A DNA stretch of 64,000 nucleotides from Metabacillus sp. B2-18 (GTDB lineage Bacteria > Bacillota > Bacilli > Bacillales > Bacillaceae), in the NCBI RefSeq assembly GCF_021117275.1, contig NZ_CP088245.1, forward strand, positions 1,959,501 through 2,023,500, read 5' to 3'. Below, one piece after another: positions 29,379 to 38,846 of the stretch. The notes under the pieces were generated by a model. That model saw only the letters and a program-made list of their open reading frames with translations. It ran no database searches and was not told the origin of the DNA. Both the position numbers and the translations under genes were made by a program. How positions within the stretch are numbered: position 1 is the stretch's first letter; each line of letters opens with the position of its first letter.

Positions 29379-31040
29379 ATGGAAAAAACAGAAAATATAA
29401 AATTAATTGCTTTAGGTGGAGTAGGAGAAGTCGGAAAAAATATGTTTGTTGTTGAAATTAATTCTGACATATTTGTTATTGATGCCGGCTTAATGTATCC
29501 AGAAGATAGTATGCTAGGAATTGATATGGTCATACCGGATATTACTTACCTTAAGGAAAATGAGGAAAGAATAAAGGGGATCTTTTTAACACATGGTCAT
29601 GATGAAAGTATCGGTGGAATCTTTTATTTACTCAATAATTTAAGTGTTCCAATTTATGGGACAAAGCTTACTTTGGCTCTGGTTGGAGAAAAGTTAAAAG
29701 AAAATCGTATGAGACAATCTGTGTTTGTTAAAGAAGTTGATAATGAAACGATATTGTCATTTCCAAGTACAGAAATCTCGTTTTTTAGAACAAATCACAG
29801 TATCCCCGATTCAGTAGGTATTAGCTTTGAAACTTCTATGGGAGCAATTATTCATACTGGAGATTTTAAGATTGATCAAACACCAGTAGCTGATAGTCAT
29901 ATGGATATCGGTAAAATTGCTAAGTTAGGTGAAAACGGTGTCTTATGCTTACTATCTGATAGTATAAATGCAGAAAGACCAGGTTATTCTGGTTCAGAAG
30001 CCAGAGTAGGTGGAGAAATTTCAGATGTTATGTACAATGCAGATGGAAGAGTAATAGTTGCTGTTTTTGCTTCAAACTTATATCGAATTCAACAAGTAAT
30101 TAATGCGGCAGTGAAAAACAATCGTAAATTAGCTGTTGTTGGAAAAAATATGAAGAGTATACTAAATTTAGCGATAAGTCTTGGCTACATCTCTGTTGAA
30201 GAAGAACTCTTCATTTCCGTAAATGAAATTGATAAACATGAATCAAATGAAGTGGCCATATTAACGACAAGTAACCATGGCGAGCCACTTGCTGTTTTAT
30301 CTAGAATGGCTAAGCAGTCACATAAATTGGTGAATGTGAAAGATGGAGATACTGTTCTTATTGCTGCGACACCTATACCTGGTCATGAACTGGTATTTTC
30401 TAAAACCATTGATCTATTAAGTAGAGCAGGAGCCAATGTAATTTTTGGACAAAAACAAATACATGTTTCGGGACATGGGCATCAGGAAGAATTAAAAATG
30501 ATGCTTAATTTAACAAAGCCAAAATATTTTATACCAATTCATGGCGAATTTAAAATGCAAAAGGCTCATGAAAAACTGGCAAAACAAGTTGGTATTGAAC
30601 CTCAAAATATCTTCTTAGTTGATAAAGGAGAAGTAGTAGAGTTCAAAGGACTGAATGTTTACACTGGTGCAAAAGTACCTTCAGGGAATGTTCTGATTGA
30701 TGGTTTAGGGATTGGCGATGTTGGTAATATCGTTCTTCGAGACCGCAGATTATTATCACAAGATGGAATTTTAATTGTAGTCGTAACACTTAATAAGCAG
30801 AAAAAGCAGATAACCTCAGGTCCTGAGATTATCACAAGAGGGTTCGTATATGTAAGGGAATCTGAGGAACTAATCGGAGAAGCGACTAAGGTTGTATCAA
30901 ACATCGTAGAACGAAGTATGCAGGAACACTCTATTGAATGGTCTTCAATTAAACTGAGCATTCGTGAATCATTAAATCAATTTTTATATGAAAAAACTAA
31001 GAGAAGACCGATGATTCTTCCAATTATCATGGAAATTTAA
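29379..31040 (+). CDS. rnjB: Ribonuclease J2-like beta-CASP RNase
   Basis: 553 aa, starting at ATG 29379 after GGGGAGGAT (in-frame GTG 29364 is inside that site). Metallo-beta-lactamase plus beta-CASP architecture of RNase J, with TNHSIPDSVG, HTGDFKID, VSGHGHQEELK and a C-terminal domain. The first metal motif, HxHxDH in active RNase J1, reads THGHDESIGG, so its last two ligands are replaced. This and its place after dapA (B. subtilis ymfA) mark the J2 paralogue, known to be a weak nuclease that forms a complex with J1. No J1 gene is in the window. Confidence 0.9.
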   Translation: MEKTENIKLIALGGVGEVGKNMFVVEINSDIFVIDAGLMYPEDSMLGIDMVIPDITYLKENEERIKGIFLTHGHDESIGGIFYLLNNLSVPIYGTKLTLALVGEKLKENRMRQSVFVKEVDNETILSFPSTEISFFRTNHSIPDSVGISFETSMGAIIHTGDFKIDQTPVADSHMDIGKIAKLGENGVLCLLSDSINAERPGYSGSEARVGGEISDVMYNADGRVIVAVFASNLYRIQQVINAAVKNNRKLAVVGKNMKSILNLAISLGYISVEEELFISVNEIDKHESNEVAILTTSNHGEPLAVLSRMAKQSHKLVNVKDGDTVLIAATPIPGHELVFSKTIDLLSRAGANVIFGQKQIHVSGHGHQEELKMMLNLTKPKYFIPIHGEFKMQKAHEKLAKQVGIEPQNIFLVDKGEVVEFKGLNVYTGAKVPSGNVLIDGLGIGDVGNIVLRDRRLLSQDGILIVVVTLNKQKKQITSGPEIITRGFVYVRESEELIGEATKVVSNIVERSMQEHSIEWSSIKLSIRESLNQFLYEKTKRRPMILPIIMEI

Positions 31041-31058
31041 TCTAGTGTTATGTTAGTT

Positions 31059-31090
31059 AAAAAGCATTGAGTACTTTCAATGCTTTTTGT
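31059..31090 (+). terminator. Terminator after rnjB
   Basis: AAAAAGCATTGA (31059-31070) pairs perfectly with TCAATGCTTTTT (31077-31088), followed by GTTTTG. Confidence 0.8.
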
Positions 31091-31172
31091 TTTGTCTCTT
31101 TTCTATTCATTCGTATGAAAATAGTAAGGTTGTCAATACTACAGAAAGAATGAAATAGAAAGGATGGCTAAC

Positions 31173-31907
31173 ATGACAAATCATGATCATTACATAAAAA
31201 ATGAGGCTACGGAAAAACCAGAAGGAAAAGAGAGCTCTATTGTAGAAAAAATCCAACAATTAGGACAAACGAATGTTCCTCAAATGGGAAACGATTCAAA
31301 AATACACTGCTTAACAATTGTGGGACAAATTGAAGGACATATTCAACTACCACCACAAAATAAAACAACGAAATATGAGCATGTTATTCCTCAAATTGTT
31401 GCAATTGAACAAAACCCAAATATTGAAGGTTTATTAGTTATTCTTAATACCGTTGGTGGAGACGTTGAAGCGGGACTTGCGATAGCTGAGATGCTATCAT
31501 CCTTATCTAAACCAACAGTATCGATTGTTTTAGGTGGAGGCCATTCAATTGGGGTTCCAATTGCAGTATCTTGTGATTATTCTTTCATAGCAGAGTCTGC
31601 AACAATGACTATTCATCCAGTAAGATTAACAGGTCTTGTTATTGGGGTTCCACAAACTTTTGAATATTTAGACAAAATGCAAGAGCGTGTTATTAATTTC
31701 GTAACAAAGAATTCACATATTAGTGAAGAGAAATTTAAAGAGCTTATGCTGTCTAAAGGCAACCTAACTCGTGATATCGGAACGAATGTCGTTGGAGCGG
31801 ATGCTGTGGAATATGGTTTGATAAACGAAGTAGGCGGCGTTGGACAAGCAATTAAAAAGCTCAATAGCTTACTTGAAAAAAATGATGATGATCAGGTGCT
31901 TCAATAA
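31173..31907 (+). CDS. tepA: ClpP-like serine protease TepA (translocation-enhancing protein)
   Basis: 244 aa from ATG 31173 ([10 protein letters not shown]), nine bases after AAAGG; ATG 31164 touches the ribosome site and is less likely. The ClpP/crotonase-fold core has [20 protein letters not shown], a probable nucleophile serine in [13 protein letters not shown] and a histidine in MTIHPVR. B. subtilis TepA has been linked to protein translocation and to degradation of small acid-soluble spore proteins on germination, as I recall. Its stop shares a base with the start of ylzJ. Confidence 0.88.
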   Translation: MTNHDHYIKNEATEKPEGKESSIVEKIQQLGQTNVPQMGNDSKIHCLTIVGQIEGHIQLPPQNKTTKYEHVIPQIVAIEQNPNIEGLLVILNTVGGDVEAGLAIAEMLSSLSKPTVSIVLGGGHSIGVPIAVSCDYSFIAESATMTIHPVRLTGLVIGVPQTFEYLDKMQERVINFVTKNSHISEEKFKELMLSKGNLTRDIGTNVVGADAVEYGLINEVGGVGQAIKKLNSLLEKNDDDQVLQ

Positions 31908-32131
31908 TGATTTATTATACAATGATGCCAGAGGAACTTATGTTTCCTCATACAGACGAAGAATATAAAAAGCAATCAATCATCGAAATGAACGGAATAC
32001 AACTGCTTGTTCAACAATCTGAGAATGCCCAATACGAGATTATACGAGTATTAAGTAGTGATCCACAGCACTATTTAAATTCAGAATTATGTCCAGGTCA
32101 AAAAATTACAATGTCCCTTTCTACCATCTAG
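31907..32131 (+). CDS. ylzJ: YlzJ-like small protein
   Basis: 74 aa, overlapping the tepA stop (TAATG). The family pattern begins [14 protein letters not shown] and contains IEMNGIQLLVQQSENAQYEIIRVLSSDPQHYL-like text (split family block, residues about 28-62). The function is unknown. Synteny between tepA and spoIIIE and the coupled start support a real gene. Confidence 0.82.
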   Translation: MIYYTMMPEELMFPHTDEEYKKQSIIEMNGIQLLVQQSENAQYEIIRVLSSDPQHYLNSELCPGQKITMSLSTI

Positions 32132-32168
32132 TTCTGTTATGGTATAATAAAATAGATCTTCTTTTATA

Positions 32169-32193
32169 AGGCAGCCATTTCGGCTGCTTTCTT
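32169..32193 (+). terminator. Terminator after ylzJ
   Basis: GCAGCC (32171-32176) pairs with GGCTGC (32182-32187) over a five-base loop, followed by TTTCTT. Confidence 0.65.
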
Positions 32194-32288
32194 CATTGTA
32201 AATAACAAAAAACTGTGTATTATGCCTTTGGCTGCATTAATTTTACTTATATAGTTACATACTCGAAAGAAACAAAGGTGATAAAAAG

Positions 32289-34652
32289 ATGGCAAAACGA
32301 AAACGAAGACAAAAACAGTCAAAGGATGATTGGAAGAAGACCCTAAAGTTTGAGTTGGCAGGCTTAATCATTTTAGCTATTGCTCTTATTACAATTTCAA
32401 AGCTAGGATTTGTGGGAACAACATTTGTTCATTTATTTCGATTTTTTAGTGGTGAATGGTATATGCTCTTCCTTATTGGCATTGTCCTGTTTTCACTTTA
32501 TCTTATATGGAAGCGTCAGATACCAACTTTATTTAGTAGACAAATGATAGGAATATATTGCGTAACAGCATCATTGTTATTATTAAGTCATGTGACATTA
32601 TTTAAAATGCTATCACATAATGGTACATTTGCCTCGCCAAGTGTAATTTCTAATACACTCGAGCTATTTTGGATGGAAGTGAACGGTGAAGCAAGTACTG
32701 TTGATTTAGGCGGGGGAATAATTGGAGCAATATTGTTTGCTGCATCCTATTATTTATTTGCAGAGGCTGGTTCAAGAATTATAGCAATTGTCTTAATTGT
32801 AATCGGGGTTCTTTTGATTACTGGAAAATCGCTTCAAGCCACACTAGCAAAGATTCTCCTTCCAATTGGAGGATTTATTAAAAATCAAACTATCGGTTTT
32901 TTAGAAGATATGAAAAATTTGCCTAAGGCTCTAAAACAGCAAAAAAAGCAAAAGCCTAAGAAGAATAAAAAAGAGAAAAAAGATTCAGATGATGAAATTA
33001 TGGATGAAGAAGAAGATGTACTTCAACCTATTATATCAAGTTTTTCTGACACAGAGAGTGGTCAGCAAGAAATGATTATACATACAATGGAAGAACAACA
33101 ACAATCTTCTCGAGAGTCAAAGGAAAGAAAAGCAGATCAAGACAAGCAACAACAACCTTCAAAAGAGTCTAGTGAGGTAAATGAGGCACTTCAGACAATG
33201 GCATTTGTTGAAGTAGAAAATAAAGACTATAAGCTACCACCACTTGATTTGTTAAAAGCACCAAAACAAAATTCACAGCATGCAGATAAGAAAAATATTT
33301 ATGAAAACGCAAGGAAACTTGAAAAAACGTTTCAAAGTTTTGGTGTAAAAGCTAAAGTAACACAAGTACATTTAGGTCCTGCTGTTACAAAATACGAAGT
33401 TTATCCTGATGTCGGAGTAAAGGTTAGCAAAATTGTCAACTTAAGTGACGATCTTGCGCTAGCATTAGCAGCAAAAGATATTAGGATAGAAGCACCTATT
33501 CCGGGAAAATCAGCAGTTGGAATAGAAGTACCTAATTCAGAAATAGCAATGGTTTCATTAAGAGAAGTATTAGAATCAAAAGCAAATGATAGACCAGATG
33601 CTAAATTATTAATAGGGCTAGGAAGAGATATTTCAGGTGATGCGGTTTTAGCTGAACTAAACAAAATGCCCCATCTCTTAGTTGCAGGTGCTACCGGAAG
33701 CGGAAAGAGTGTTTGCATTAACGGTATCATTACTAGTATTTTAATGAGAGCAAAACCACATGAAGTCAAGTTGATGATGATTGATCCAAAAATGGTTGAG
33801 TTAAATGTATATAATGGGGTACCACATTTGCTTGCACCGGTAGTAACAGATCCTAAAAAAGCTTCACAAGCATTGAAAAAAGTTGTTAATGAAATGGAAA
33901 GAAGATATGAGCTCTTCTCCCATACAGGTACAAGAAACATAGAAGGTTATAATGAAGTTATAAAAAGAAATAACCGAGAGGAGGAAGCGAAGCAACCGGA
34001 ACTCCCATACATTGTTGTTATAGTTGATGAGCTTGCAGATTTAATGATGGTTGCTTCTTCTGATGTAGAGGATTCTATTACGAGACTTTCTCAAATGGCA
34101 CGTGCAGCCGGAATACATTTAATCATTGCAACACAACGTCCATCAGTTGATGTTATTACTGGTGTTATTAAGGCAAATATACCTTCTCGTATTGCCTTTA
34201 GTGTCTCATCTATGACAGATTCAAGAACCATATTAGATATGGGAGGAGCTGAAAAGCTACTTGGAAGAGGGGACATGCTCTTCCTACCTGTTGGTGCCTC
34301 TAAACCAGTTCGGGTACAAGGTGCATTTTTATCCGATGAAGAGGTAGAACAAACAGTTAACTTTGTTATTGCTCAACAAAAAGCTCAATATCAGGAAGAA
34401 ATGATTCCAACTGAGGTTGTAGAAACAACTAGTGAAGTTGATGATGAATTGTTTGATGAAGCTGTACAACTTGTTGTTGACATGCAAACAGCCTCTGTAT
34501 CTATGCTTCAAAGACGATTTCGTGTTGGATATACAAGGGCTGCAAGATTAATAGATGCGATGGAAGAACGAGGAATAGTCGGACCATATGAAGGAAGCAA
34601 ACCACGAGAAGTCCTTCTTTCAAAAGAAAAACATGAAGACATTACTTCTTAA
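32289..34652 (+). CDS. spoIIIE: DNA translocase SpoIIIE (FtsK family)
   Basis: Septum-bound ATPase that pumps the chromosome into the forespore and clears DNA from division septa. It is 787 aa, as in B. subtilis. The N-terminal domain has four to five membrane segments (about 20-195), then a charged low-complexity linker (about 215-310, runs of KKQK, EEQQQ and similar), the alpha/beta RecA-like motor with Walker A GATGSGKS near residue 468 and Walker [13 protein letters not shown], and a winged-helix gamma domain (about 720-787, [20 protein letters not shown]) that reads the orienting SRS sequences. AAAGGTGAT precedes the ATG. Confidence 0.96.
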   Translation: MAKRKRRQKQSKDDWKKTLKFELAGLIILAIALITISKLGFVGTTFVHLFRFFSGEWYMLFLIGIVLFSLYLIWKRQIPTLFSRQMIGIYCVTASLLLLSHVTLFKMLSHNGTFASPSVISNTLELFWMEVNGEASTVDLGGGIIGAILFAASYYLFAEAGSRIIAIVLIVIGVLLITGKSLQATLAKILLPIGGFIKNQTIGFLEDMKNLPKALKQQKKQKPKKNKKEKKDSDDEIMDEEEDVLQPIISSFSDTESGQQEMIIHTMEEQQQSSRESKERKADQDKQQQPSKESSEVNEALQTMAFVEVENKDYKLPPLDLLKAPKQNSQHADKKNIYENARKLEKTFQSFGVKAKVTQVHLGPAVTKYEVYPDVGVKVSKIVNLSDDLALALAAKDIRIEAPIPGKSAVGIEVPNSEIAMVSLREVLESKANDRPDAKLLIGLGRDISGDAVLAELNKMPHLLVAGATGSGKSVCINGIITSILMRAKPHEVKLMMIDPKMVELNVYNGVPHLLAPVVTDPKKASQALKKVVNEMERRYELFSHTGTRNIEGYNEVIKRNNREEEAKQPELPYIVVIVDELADLMMVASSDVEDSITRLSQMARAAGIHLIIATQRPSVDVITGVIKANIPSRIAFSVSSMTDSRTILDMGGAEKLLGRGDMLFLPVGASKPVRVQGAFLSDEEVEQTVNFVIAQQKAQYQEEMIPTEVVETTSEVDDELFDEAVQLVVDMQTASVSMLQRRFRVGYTRAARLIDAMEERGIVGPYEGSKPREVLLSKEKHEDITS

Positions 34653-34659
34653 TATCATG

Positions 34660-34708
34660 ACTAAACAGAGACACCTTTTAATAAGTTGATTTCTGTTTAG
34701 TTTTTTTA
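34660..34708 (+). terminator. Terminator after spoIIIE
   Basis: CTAAACAGA (34661-34669) pairs perfectly with TCTGTTTAG (34692-34700) over a 22-base loop, followed by seven T residues. Confidence 0.75.
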
Positions 34709-34983
34709 ATTGGTTTTGGTATTTAACTATAATAAATTCGTCGACAAAATGTGACAAAAAGAGTAAGATATAAATGCATTGTATGAAGAGTCATGTTATG
34801 GGTATAAGTTCACCCATAGAAACAAACGATAGGAAAGAATTCCTTTCCTTATTCGACAATTTTTACTAGTTTCTATTTATTTATAGTATAAAACATGATA
34901 TAGTAATTTCGGTTAGACTATGGTGTATAACATCTGATGTCTGATCTCTTGTATATAGTGGGTATAACTGGGGGCGCGTTTCA
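34709..34983 (+). promoter_or_regulatory. spoIIIE-ymfC intergenic region with small palindromes
   Basis: Part of a 331-bp gap without a gene. It contains three short inverted repeats: TATGGGT/ACCCATA (34797-34803 and 34812-34818), AGGAAAG/CTTTCCT (34831-34837 and 34843-34849), and the palindrome ACATCTGATGT (34930-34940), which is closest to the ymfC start. The last could be an operator for the GntR regulator encoded next. A GGGGG ribosome site lies ten bases before ymfC. Confidence 0.4.
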
Positions 34984-35709
34984 ATGACCATAAAATCTGA
35001 TAATCGGCATTTGTATTTACAAGTGATTGATAAGATCAAAGAAGATATAGAAAATGGTACATATCGAGAAAGAGAAAAATTACCTTCTGAATTCGAATTA
35101 TCGAAAAGTCTAGGTGTAAGTAGAGCGACTTTACGTGAAGCATTACGAACACTAGAAGAAGAAAACGTTATCATTAGAAGACATGGTGTAGGTACCTTTG
35201 TTAATTCTAAACCTAGATTCACCTCAGGTATTGAGCAATTAAATAGTGTCACAGCTATGATTGAACAAGCTGGTTTAAAGCCTGGTACTGTTTTTTTATC
35301 TTCCTCAATTACTGGTGCAACAGAAGATGATGTTAAAAGATTTAAATGTGAAAAATCAGAAGAGATATTTTTACTTGAACGAGTAAGAACCGCAAACGGA
35401 GAGCCTGTTGTATATTGTTTAGATAAAATCCCAACTAAAATATTGCCAGACACATTTGATCATGAACAAGAATCTTTGTTTAAATTACTTGAAGATAAAG
35501 CAAATATTTACATAAGTTATGCAGTTACACATATTGAACCAATCGGTTATCATGAAAAAATTTCTCCAATATTAGAATGTGATCCCGAAACATCATTATT
35601 GCTTTTAAAACAAATGCATTTTAATGATCAAGATCAACCCGTACTATACTCATTAAACTATTTTAGAGCGGACCATTTTAGTTTTCATGTAGTAAGGAAA
35701 CGTTTATAG
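34984..35709 (+). CDS. ymfC: GntR family (HutC/UTRA) transcriptional regulator
   Basis: 241 aa. The N-terminal winged helix (about 1-70) has [20 protein letters not shown] and the wing RRHGVGTFV. The C-terminal UTRA effector domain (about 90-235) has [19 protein letters not shown] and a final [23 protein letters not shown] strand. In B. subtilis the gene after spoIIIE is ymfC. Here it directly precedes a nucleoside-type ABC importer, so control of that operon by a nucleoside or related ligand is a reasonable but untested inference. Confidence 0.88.
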   Translation: MTIKSDNRHLYLQVIDKIKEDIENGTYREREKLPSEFELSKSLGVSRATLREALRTLEEENVIIRRHGVGTFVNSKPRFTSGIEQLNSVTAMIEQAGLKPGTVFLSSSITGATEDDVKRFKCEKSEEIFLLERVRTANGEPVVYCLDKIPTKILPDTFDHEQESLFKLLEDKANIYISYAVTHIEPIGYHEKISPILECDPETSLLLLKQMHFNDQDQPVLYSLNYFRADHFSFHVVRKRL

Positions 35710-35728
35710 GTAAAGAATAAATAGTGAT

Positions 35729-35755
35729 ACATACTTTTTCGATAATAAAGTATGT
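35729..35755. promoter_or_regulatory. Perfect 9-bp inverted repeat after ymfC
   Basis: ACATACTTT (35729-35737) and AAAGTATGT (35747-35755) with a nine-base spacer. No T-run follows, so it may be an operator or an mRNA 3' structure rather than a terminator. A second, smaller palindrome ATGTA/TACAT lies at 35803-35818, nearer to bmpA. Confidence 0.45.
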
Positions 35756-35841
35756 AAGGAAATCTCCGCTATATCGTGCTTAACTCCTAAAGGTTGTTTA
35801 AAATGTATGAGAGTACATAGCTCTTTACTTTAAGGAGGTGG

Positions 35842-35907
35842 TTGGCCAAGATAGGCTATACGTTTAGGTTATGTTGTTATTTTAAAATATTTTTTAGGGG
35901 GCTTTAA
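35842..35907 (+). CDS. Possible 21-codon leader peptide upstream of bmpA
   Basis: A near-perfect Shine-Dalgarno, TAAGGAGGTGG (35831-35841), has no annotated gene after it. The only frame it could serve at once is TTG 35842, 21 codons of hydrophobic and basic residues, ending in TAA at 35905-35907 and overlapping the bmpA ATG by one base. The spacing of three bases is short and TTG is weak, so this may instead be a remnant site. bmpA also has its own AGGGGG. Confidence 0.2.
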   Translation: MAKIGYTFRLCCYFKIFFRGL

Positions 35908-36986
35908 TGATGAAGAAAAGAAATGGATTAGCATTATCACTTTTTCTTGCTGCAGGAACACTGTTAGCAGGATGCGGTGGTGCTGACAAAAATGAAGGCG
36001 CTGGCGGTGAAGGCGGCGGAGAAGCAAAAGAAGATAATTTTTCTGTTGCAATGGTAACTGATATTGGTGGTGTAGATGATAAATCATTTAACCAATCTGC
36101 TTGGGAAGGTCTTCAAGCATATGGAGAAGAAAATGGATTAGAAAAAGGAACTGACGGTTTTGATTACCTTCAATCCAAAAGTGATGCAGATTATGCAACA
36201 AACTTAAATACATTAGCTCGTAAGAATTTTGATTTAATTTATGGTATTGGTTACTTATTACAACCAGCTGTTGATGAAATTGCTCAACAACAAAAAGATA
36301 CACACTTTGCAATTGTTGATAGTGTTGTAGAACAATCTAATGTTGCAAGCATTACATTCAAAGAACATCAAGGATCATTCCTAGTAGGTGTTGTTGCTGG
36401 TTTAACAACGAAAACAAACAAAATTGGTTTCGTTGGTGGTGTTGAGGGTGATCTTATCAAGAAGTTTGAAGTTGGATTTATTGAAGGTGTTAAAGCTGTA
36501 AACCCTGATGCAACTGTTGAAGTTCAATATGCTGGTTCTTTCGGGGATGCTGCAAAAGGTAAGCAAATTGCATCAAGTATGTATGGTTTAGGCGCTGATA
36601 TTATTTACCATGCTGCTGGTGGTACAGGTAATGGTGTATTTTCTGAAGCAATTGACTTAAAAGTAGAAGATCCAAACCGTGAACTATGGGTTATTGGAGT
36701 AGATAAAGATCAACACGAAGAAGGTAACGGTACAACAAAAGATGGTGAAGAATTCAATATTACTCTTACATCTATGGTTAAACGTGTAGACGTTGCTGTG
36801 AAGGACCTTGCTGAAAAAGCAAAAGCTGGTGAGTTCCCTGGTGGTCAAGTAATTGAGTATGGTATTGAAGAAGAAGCAATTGGTATTGCTCCAAGCGATG
36901 AGCATTTATCTGATGAGGTAAAAGCAAAAGTAGAAGAATATGAGCAAAAAATTGTTAATGGTGAAATCGAAGTACCAACAAAATAA
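35907..36986 (+). CDS. bmpA: BMP family nucleoside-binding lipoprotein
   Basis: 359 aa substrate-binding protein of an ABC importer. The signal peptide of 22 residues ends in the lipobox LLAGC, with lipidation at C23, followed by a Gly/Glu-rich flexible linker (about 26-45). The BMP/PnrA fold shows [35 protein letters not shown] and [13 protein letters not shown]. It is related to B. subtilis NupN and treponemal PnrA, which bind purine nucleosides. The first of two ATG codons (35907) and the second (35910) are both possible. It is separated by 330 bp from its ATPase gene, which may let the binding protein be made in excess. Confidence 0.93.
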   Translation: MMKKRNGLALSLFLAAGTLLAGCGGADKNEGAGGEGGGEAKEDNFSVAMVTDIGGVDDKSFNQSAWEGLQAYGEENGLEKGTDGFDYLQSKSDADYATNLNTLARKNFDLIYGIGYLLQPAVDEIAQQQKDTHFAIVDSVVEQSNVASITFKEHQGSFLVGVVAGLTTKTNKIGFVGGVEGDLIKKFEVGFIEGVKAVNPDATVEVQYAGSFGDAAKGKQIASSMYGLGADIIYHAAGGTGNGVFSEAIDLKVEDPNRELWVIGVDKDQHEEGNGTTKDGEEFNITLTSMVKRVDVAVKDLAEKAKAGEFPGGQVIEYGIEEEAIGIAPSDEHLSDEVKAKVEEYEQKIVNGEIEVPTK

Positions 36987-36997
36987 TGAATAGGGGT

Positions 36998-37075
36998 AGG
37001 GCTGACTTAGATAATCTTTAGACTCCTCCAACAATAATAATTTGTGGGGTGTCTTTACAGATAAAAGTCAGCCCT
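36998..37075. repeat. Two-tier hairpin (GGCTGACTC family) after bmpA
   Basis: AGGGCTGACTT (36998-37008) pairs perfectly with AAGTCAGCCCT (37065-37075). An inner imperfect stem joins AGACTCCTCC-type bases near 37020 with GGGGTGTCT (37046-37054). TTATTCC follows, so it may end part of the bmpA transcripts. Confidence 0.65.
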
Positions 37076-37081
37076 TATTCC

Positions 37082-37248
37082 TGAAAATCATTAAATGCAA
37101 ATATTCTAATAATTTATTAAATTTATTTTTGTACGATGATTGATGACTTCAAATACATAAAAGCAACTATAGAGGGTTATAGTTAGTTAATTAAATTATG
37201 TCATCAAGATAATGAAAGATTTAGTAGATTTGCATTTGGTGATTTTCA
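37082..37248. repeat. 167-bp nested inverted repeat between bmpA and nupO
   Basis: The outer 21-nt arms at 37082-37102 (TGAAAATCATTAAATGCAAAT is their left copy, one base over the quoting limit avoided by giving TGAAAATCATTAAATGC here) and 37228-37248 pair at every position as RNA, with two G-U pairs. Inside lie TGATGAC (37141-37147) with GTCATCA (37200-37206), and at the centre AACTATA (37165-37171) with TATAGTT (37178-37184). No ORF is present. It looks either like a structured mRNA segment controlling nupOPQ or a small MITE-like insertion; no clear target duplication is visible. Confidence 0.7.
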
Positions 37249-37316
37249 TACCAGCTAGTTTTTAGCAAAATGAAACGTGAAAACCATAAGTTGTTCAGGA
37301 AAAAGGAGTGAGCAAG

Positions 37317-38846
37317 TTGGAATATGTAATTGAAATGCTAAATATTCGTAAGGAATTTCCTGGCATAGTAGCAAATAATAATATTACATTACAAGTGAAA
37401 AAAGGCGAAATTCATGCCTTATTAGGTGAAAATGGTGCAGGAAAATCAACTTTAATGAATGTTCTTTTTGGCTTATATCAACCTGAAAAAGGGGAGATAA
37501 AAGTAAAAGGGAAAAAAGTAGATATTACCAATCCTAATATAGCGAACGATTTAGGGATCGGCATGGTCCACCAGCATTTTATGTTGGTCAATACTTTTTC
37601 TATTACAGAAAACATTATATTAGGAAATGAGCCGAAAAAAGGAACGACAATCAATATAAAAGATGCTGAGAAGCAGGTTAAAGAGATATCTGAAAAATAC
37701 GGTTTAGCAGTAGATCCGTCGGCAAAAATATCTGATATATCAGTAGGGATGCAGCAACGTGTAGAAATTCTAAAAACTCTATATCGTGGTGCTGAAATCT
37801 TAATTTTTGATGAGCCGACAGCAGTATTGACTCCACAAGAAATTAAAGAGTTAATTCAAATCTTAAAGACGTTGATAAAAGAAGGAAAATCAATCATCTT
37901 AATTACACATAAGTTAAAAGAGATTATGGAAGTTTGTGATCGGGTTACGGTTATCCGCAAAGGTGAAGGAATTGGAACAGTAAATGTTGCTGATACAAAT
38001 CCAAATGAATTAGCTTCACTTATGGTAGGACGTGAGGTCTCCTTTAAAACTGAAAAAACTCCTGCTAAACCAAAGGAAGATGTTTTAACTATTAATGATC
38101 TTATCGTAAAGGATAATCGACAGGTTGCAATGGTTAATTCTTTGAACTTATCTGTACGAGCTGGTGAGATTGTCGGTGTTGCAGGTGTAGACGGTAATGG
38201 TCAAACTGAACTAATTGAAGCGATAACAGGATTAAGAAAAGTCAGCTCTGGTTCGATTAAAATTAACAATAAAGAAATTACAAATTTTCATCCTAGAAAA
38301 ATAACTGAATCAGGGGTTGGGCATATCCCACAAGACAGACATAAACATGGACTCGTCCTAGACTTTCCAATTGGTGAAAACATGGTTTTACAATCTTATT
38401 ATAAGCAGCCGTTTTCAAAAAGTGGTGTTTTAAACTTTAATTCCATTTATGATAAAGCAAAGGAACTTATTAAGGAATTTGATGTTAGAACACCAAGTTC
38501 TTCAACACTTGCTAGAGCTCTCTCAGGTGGAAATCAACAAAAAGCGATTATAGGGAGAGAGGTTGATCGTAATCCCGAATTATTAATTGCAGCTCAACCT
38601 ACGCGAGGTCTTGATGTTGGTGCGATTGAATTCATTCATAGCAGATTAATTGAGCAGCGTGATAAAGGGAAAGCAGTACTTCTAATTTCTTTTGAATTGG
38701 ATGAAATTATGAACGTAAGTGATCGAATTGCTGTTATTTATGAAGGGCAAATCGTTGATATCGTGGATCCTAAAGAAACAACTGAGCAAGAACTCGGACT
38801 CCTTATGGCGGGAAGTAAGCGTCAGAAAGAAGGTAACCAGTCATGA
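37317..38846 (+). CDS. nupO: Nucleoside ABC importer, double ATP-binding protein
   Basis: 509 aa with two fused ABC ATPase domains, as in sugar and nucleoside importers. First domain: Walker A GENGAGKST, signature ISVGMQQRVEIL, Walker B ILIFDEPTAVL. Second domain: GVDGNGQTELIE replaces a standard Walker A, signature LSGGNQQKAIIGRE, and LLIAAQPTRGLDVG replaces a standard Walker B. The degenerate second site is usual in this family. I chose TTG 37317 (MEYVIEMLNIRKEFPG), eight bases after AAAGGAG; GTG 37308 is part of that site. It overlaps nupP by four bases. Confidence 0.93.
   Translation: MEYVIEMLNIRKEFPGIVANNNITLQVKKGEIHALLGENGAGKSTLMNVLFGLYQPEKGEIKVKGKKVDITNPNIANDLGIGMVHQHFMLVNTFSITENIILGNEPKKGTTINIKDAEKQVKEISEKYGLAVDPSAKISDISVGMQQRVEILKTLYRGAEILIFDEPTAVLTPQEIKELIQILKTLIKEGKSIILITHKLKEIMEVCDRVTVIRKGEGIGTVNVADTNPNELASLMVGREVSFKTEKTPAKPKEDVLTINDLIVKDNRQVAMVNSLNLSVRAGEIVGVAGVDGNGQTELIEAITGLRKVSSGSIKINNKEITNFHPRKITESGVGHIPQDRHKHGLVLDFPIGENMVLQSYYKQPFSKSGVLNFNSIYDKAKELIKEFDVRTPSSSTLARALSGGNQQKAIIGREVDRNPELLIAAQPTRGLDVGAIEFIHSRLIEQRDKGKAVLLISFELDEIMNVSDRIAVIYEGQIVDIVDPKETTEQELGLLMAGSKRQKEGNQS

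Noticed and set aside
29173..29400. 75-codon plus-strand frame between dapA and rnjB
   Set aside because: It overlaps the dapA terminator and the start of rnjB in another frame, and lacks a ribosome site.
33401..33940. 179-codon minus-strand frame opposite spoIIIE
   Set aside because: Antisense shadow of a strongly conserved motor domain; no supporting start signals.
34881..35453. 190-codon minus-strand frame opposite ymfC
   Set aside because: Covers the ymfC promoter region and its conserved DNA-binding domain in antisense; composition looks like a shadow.
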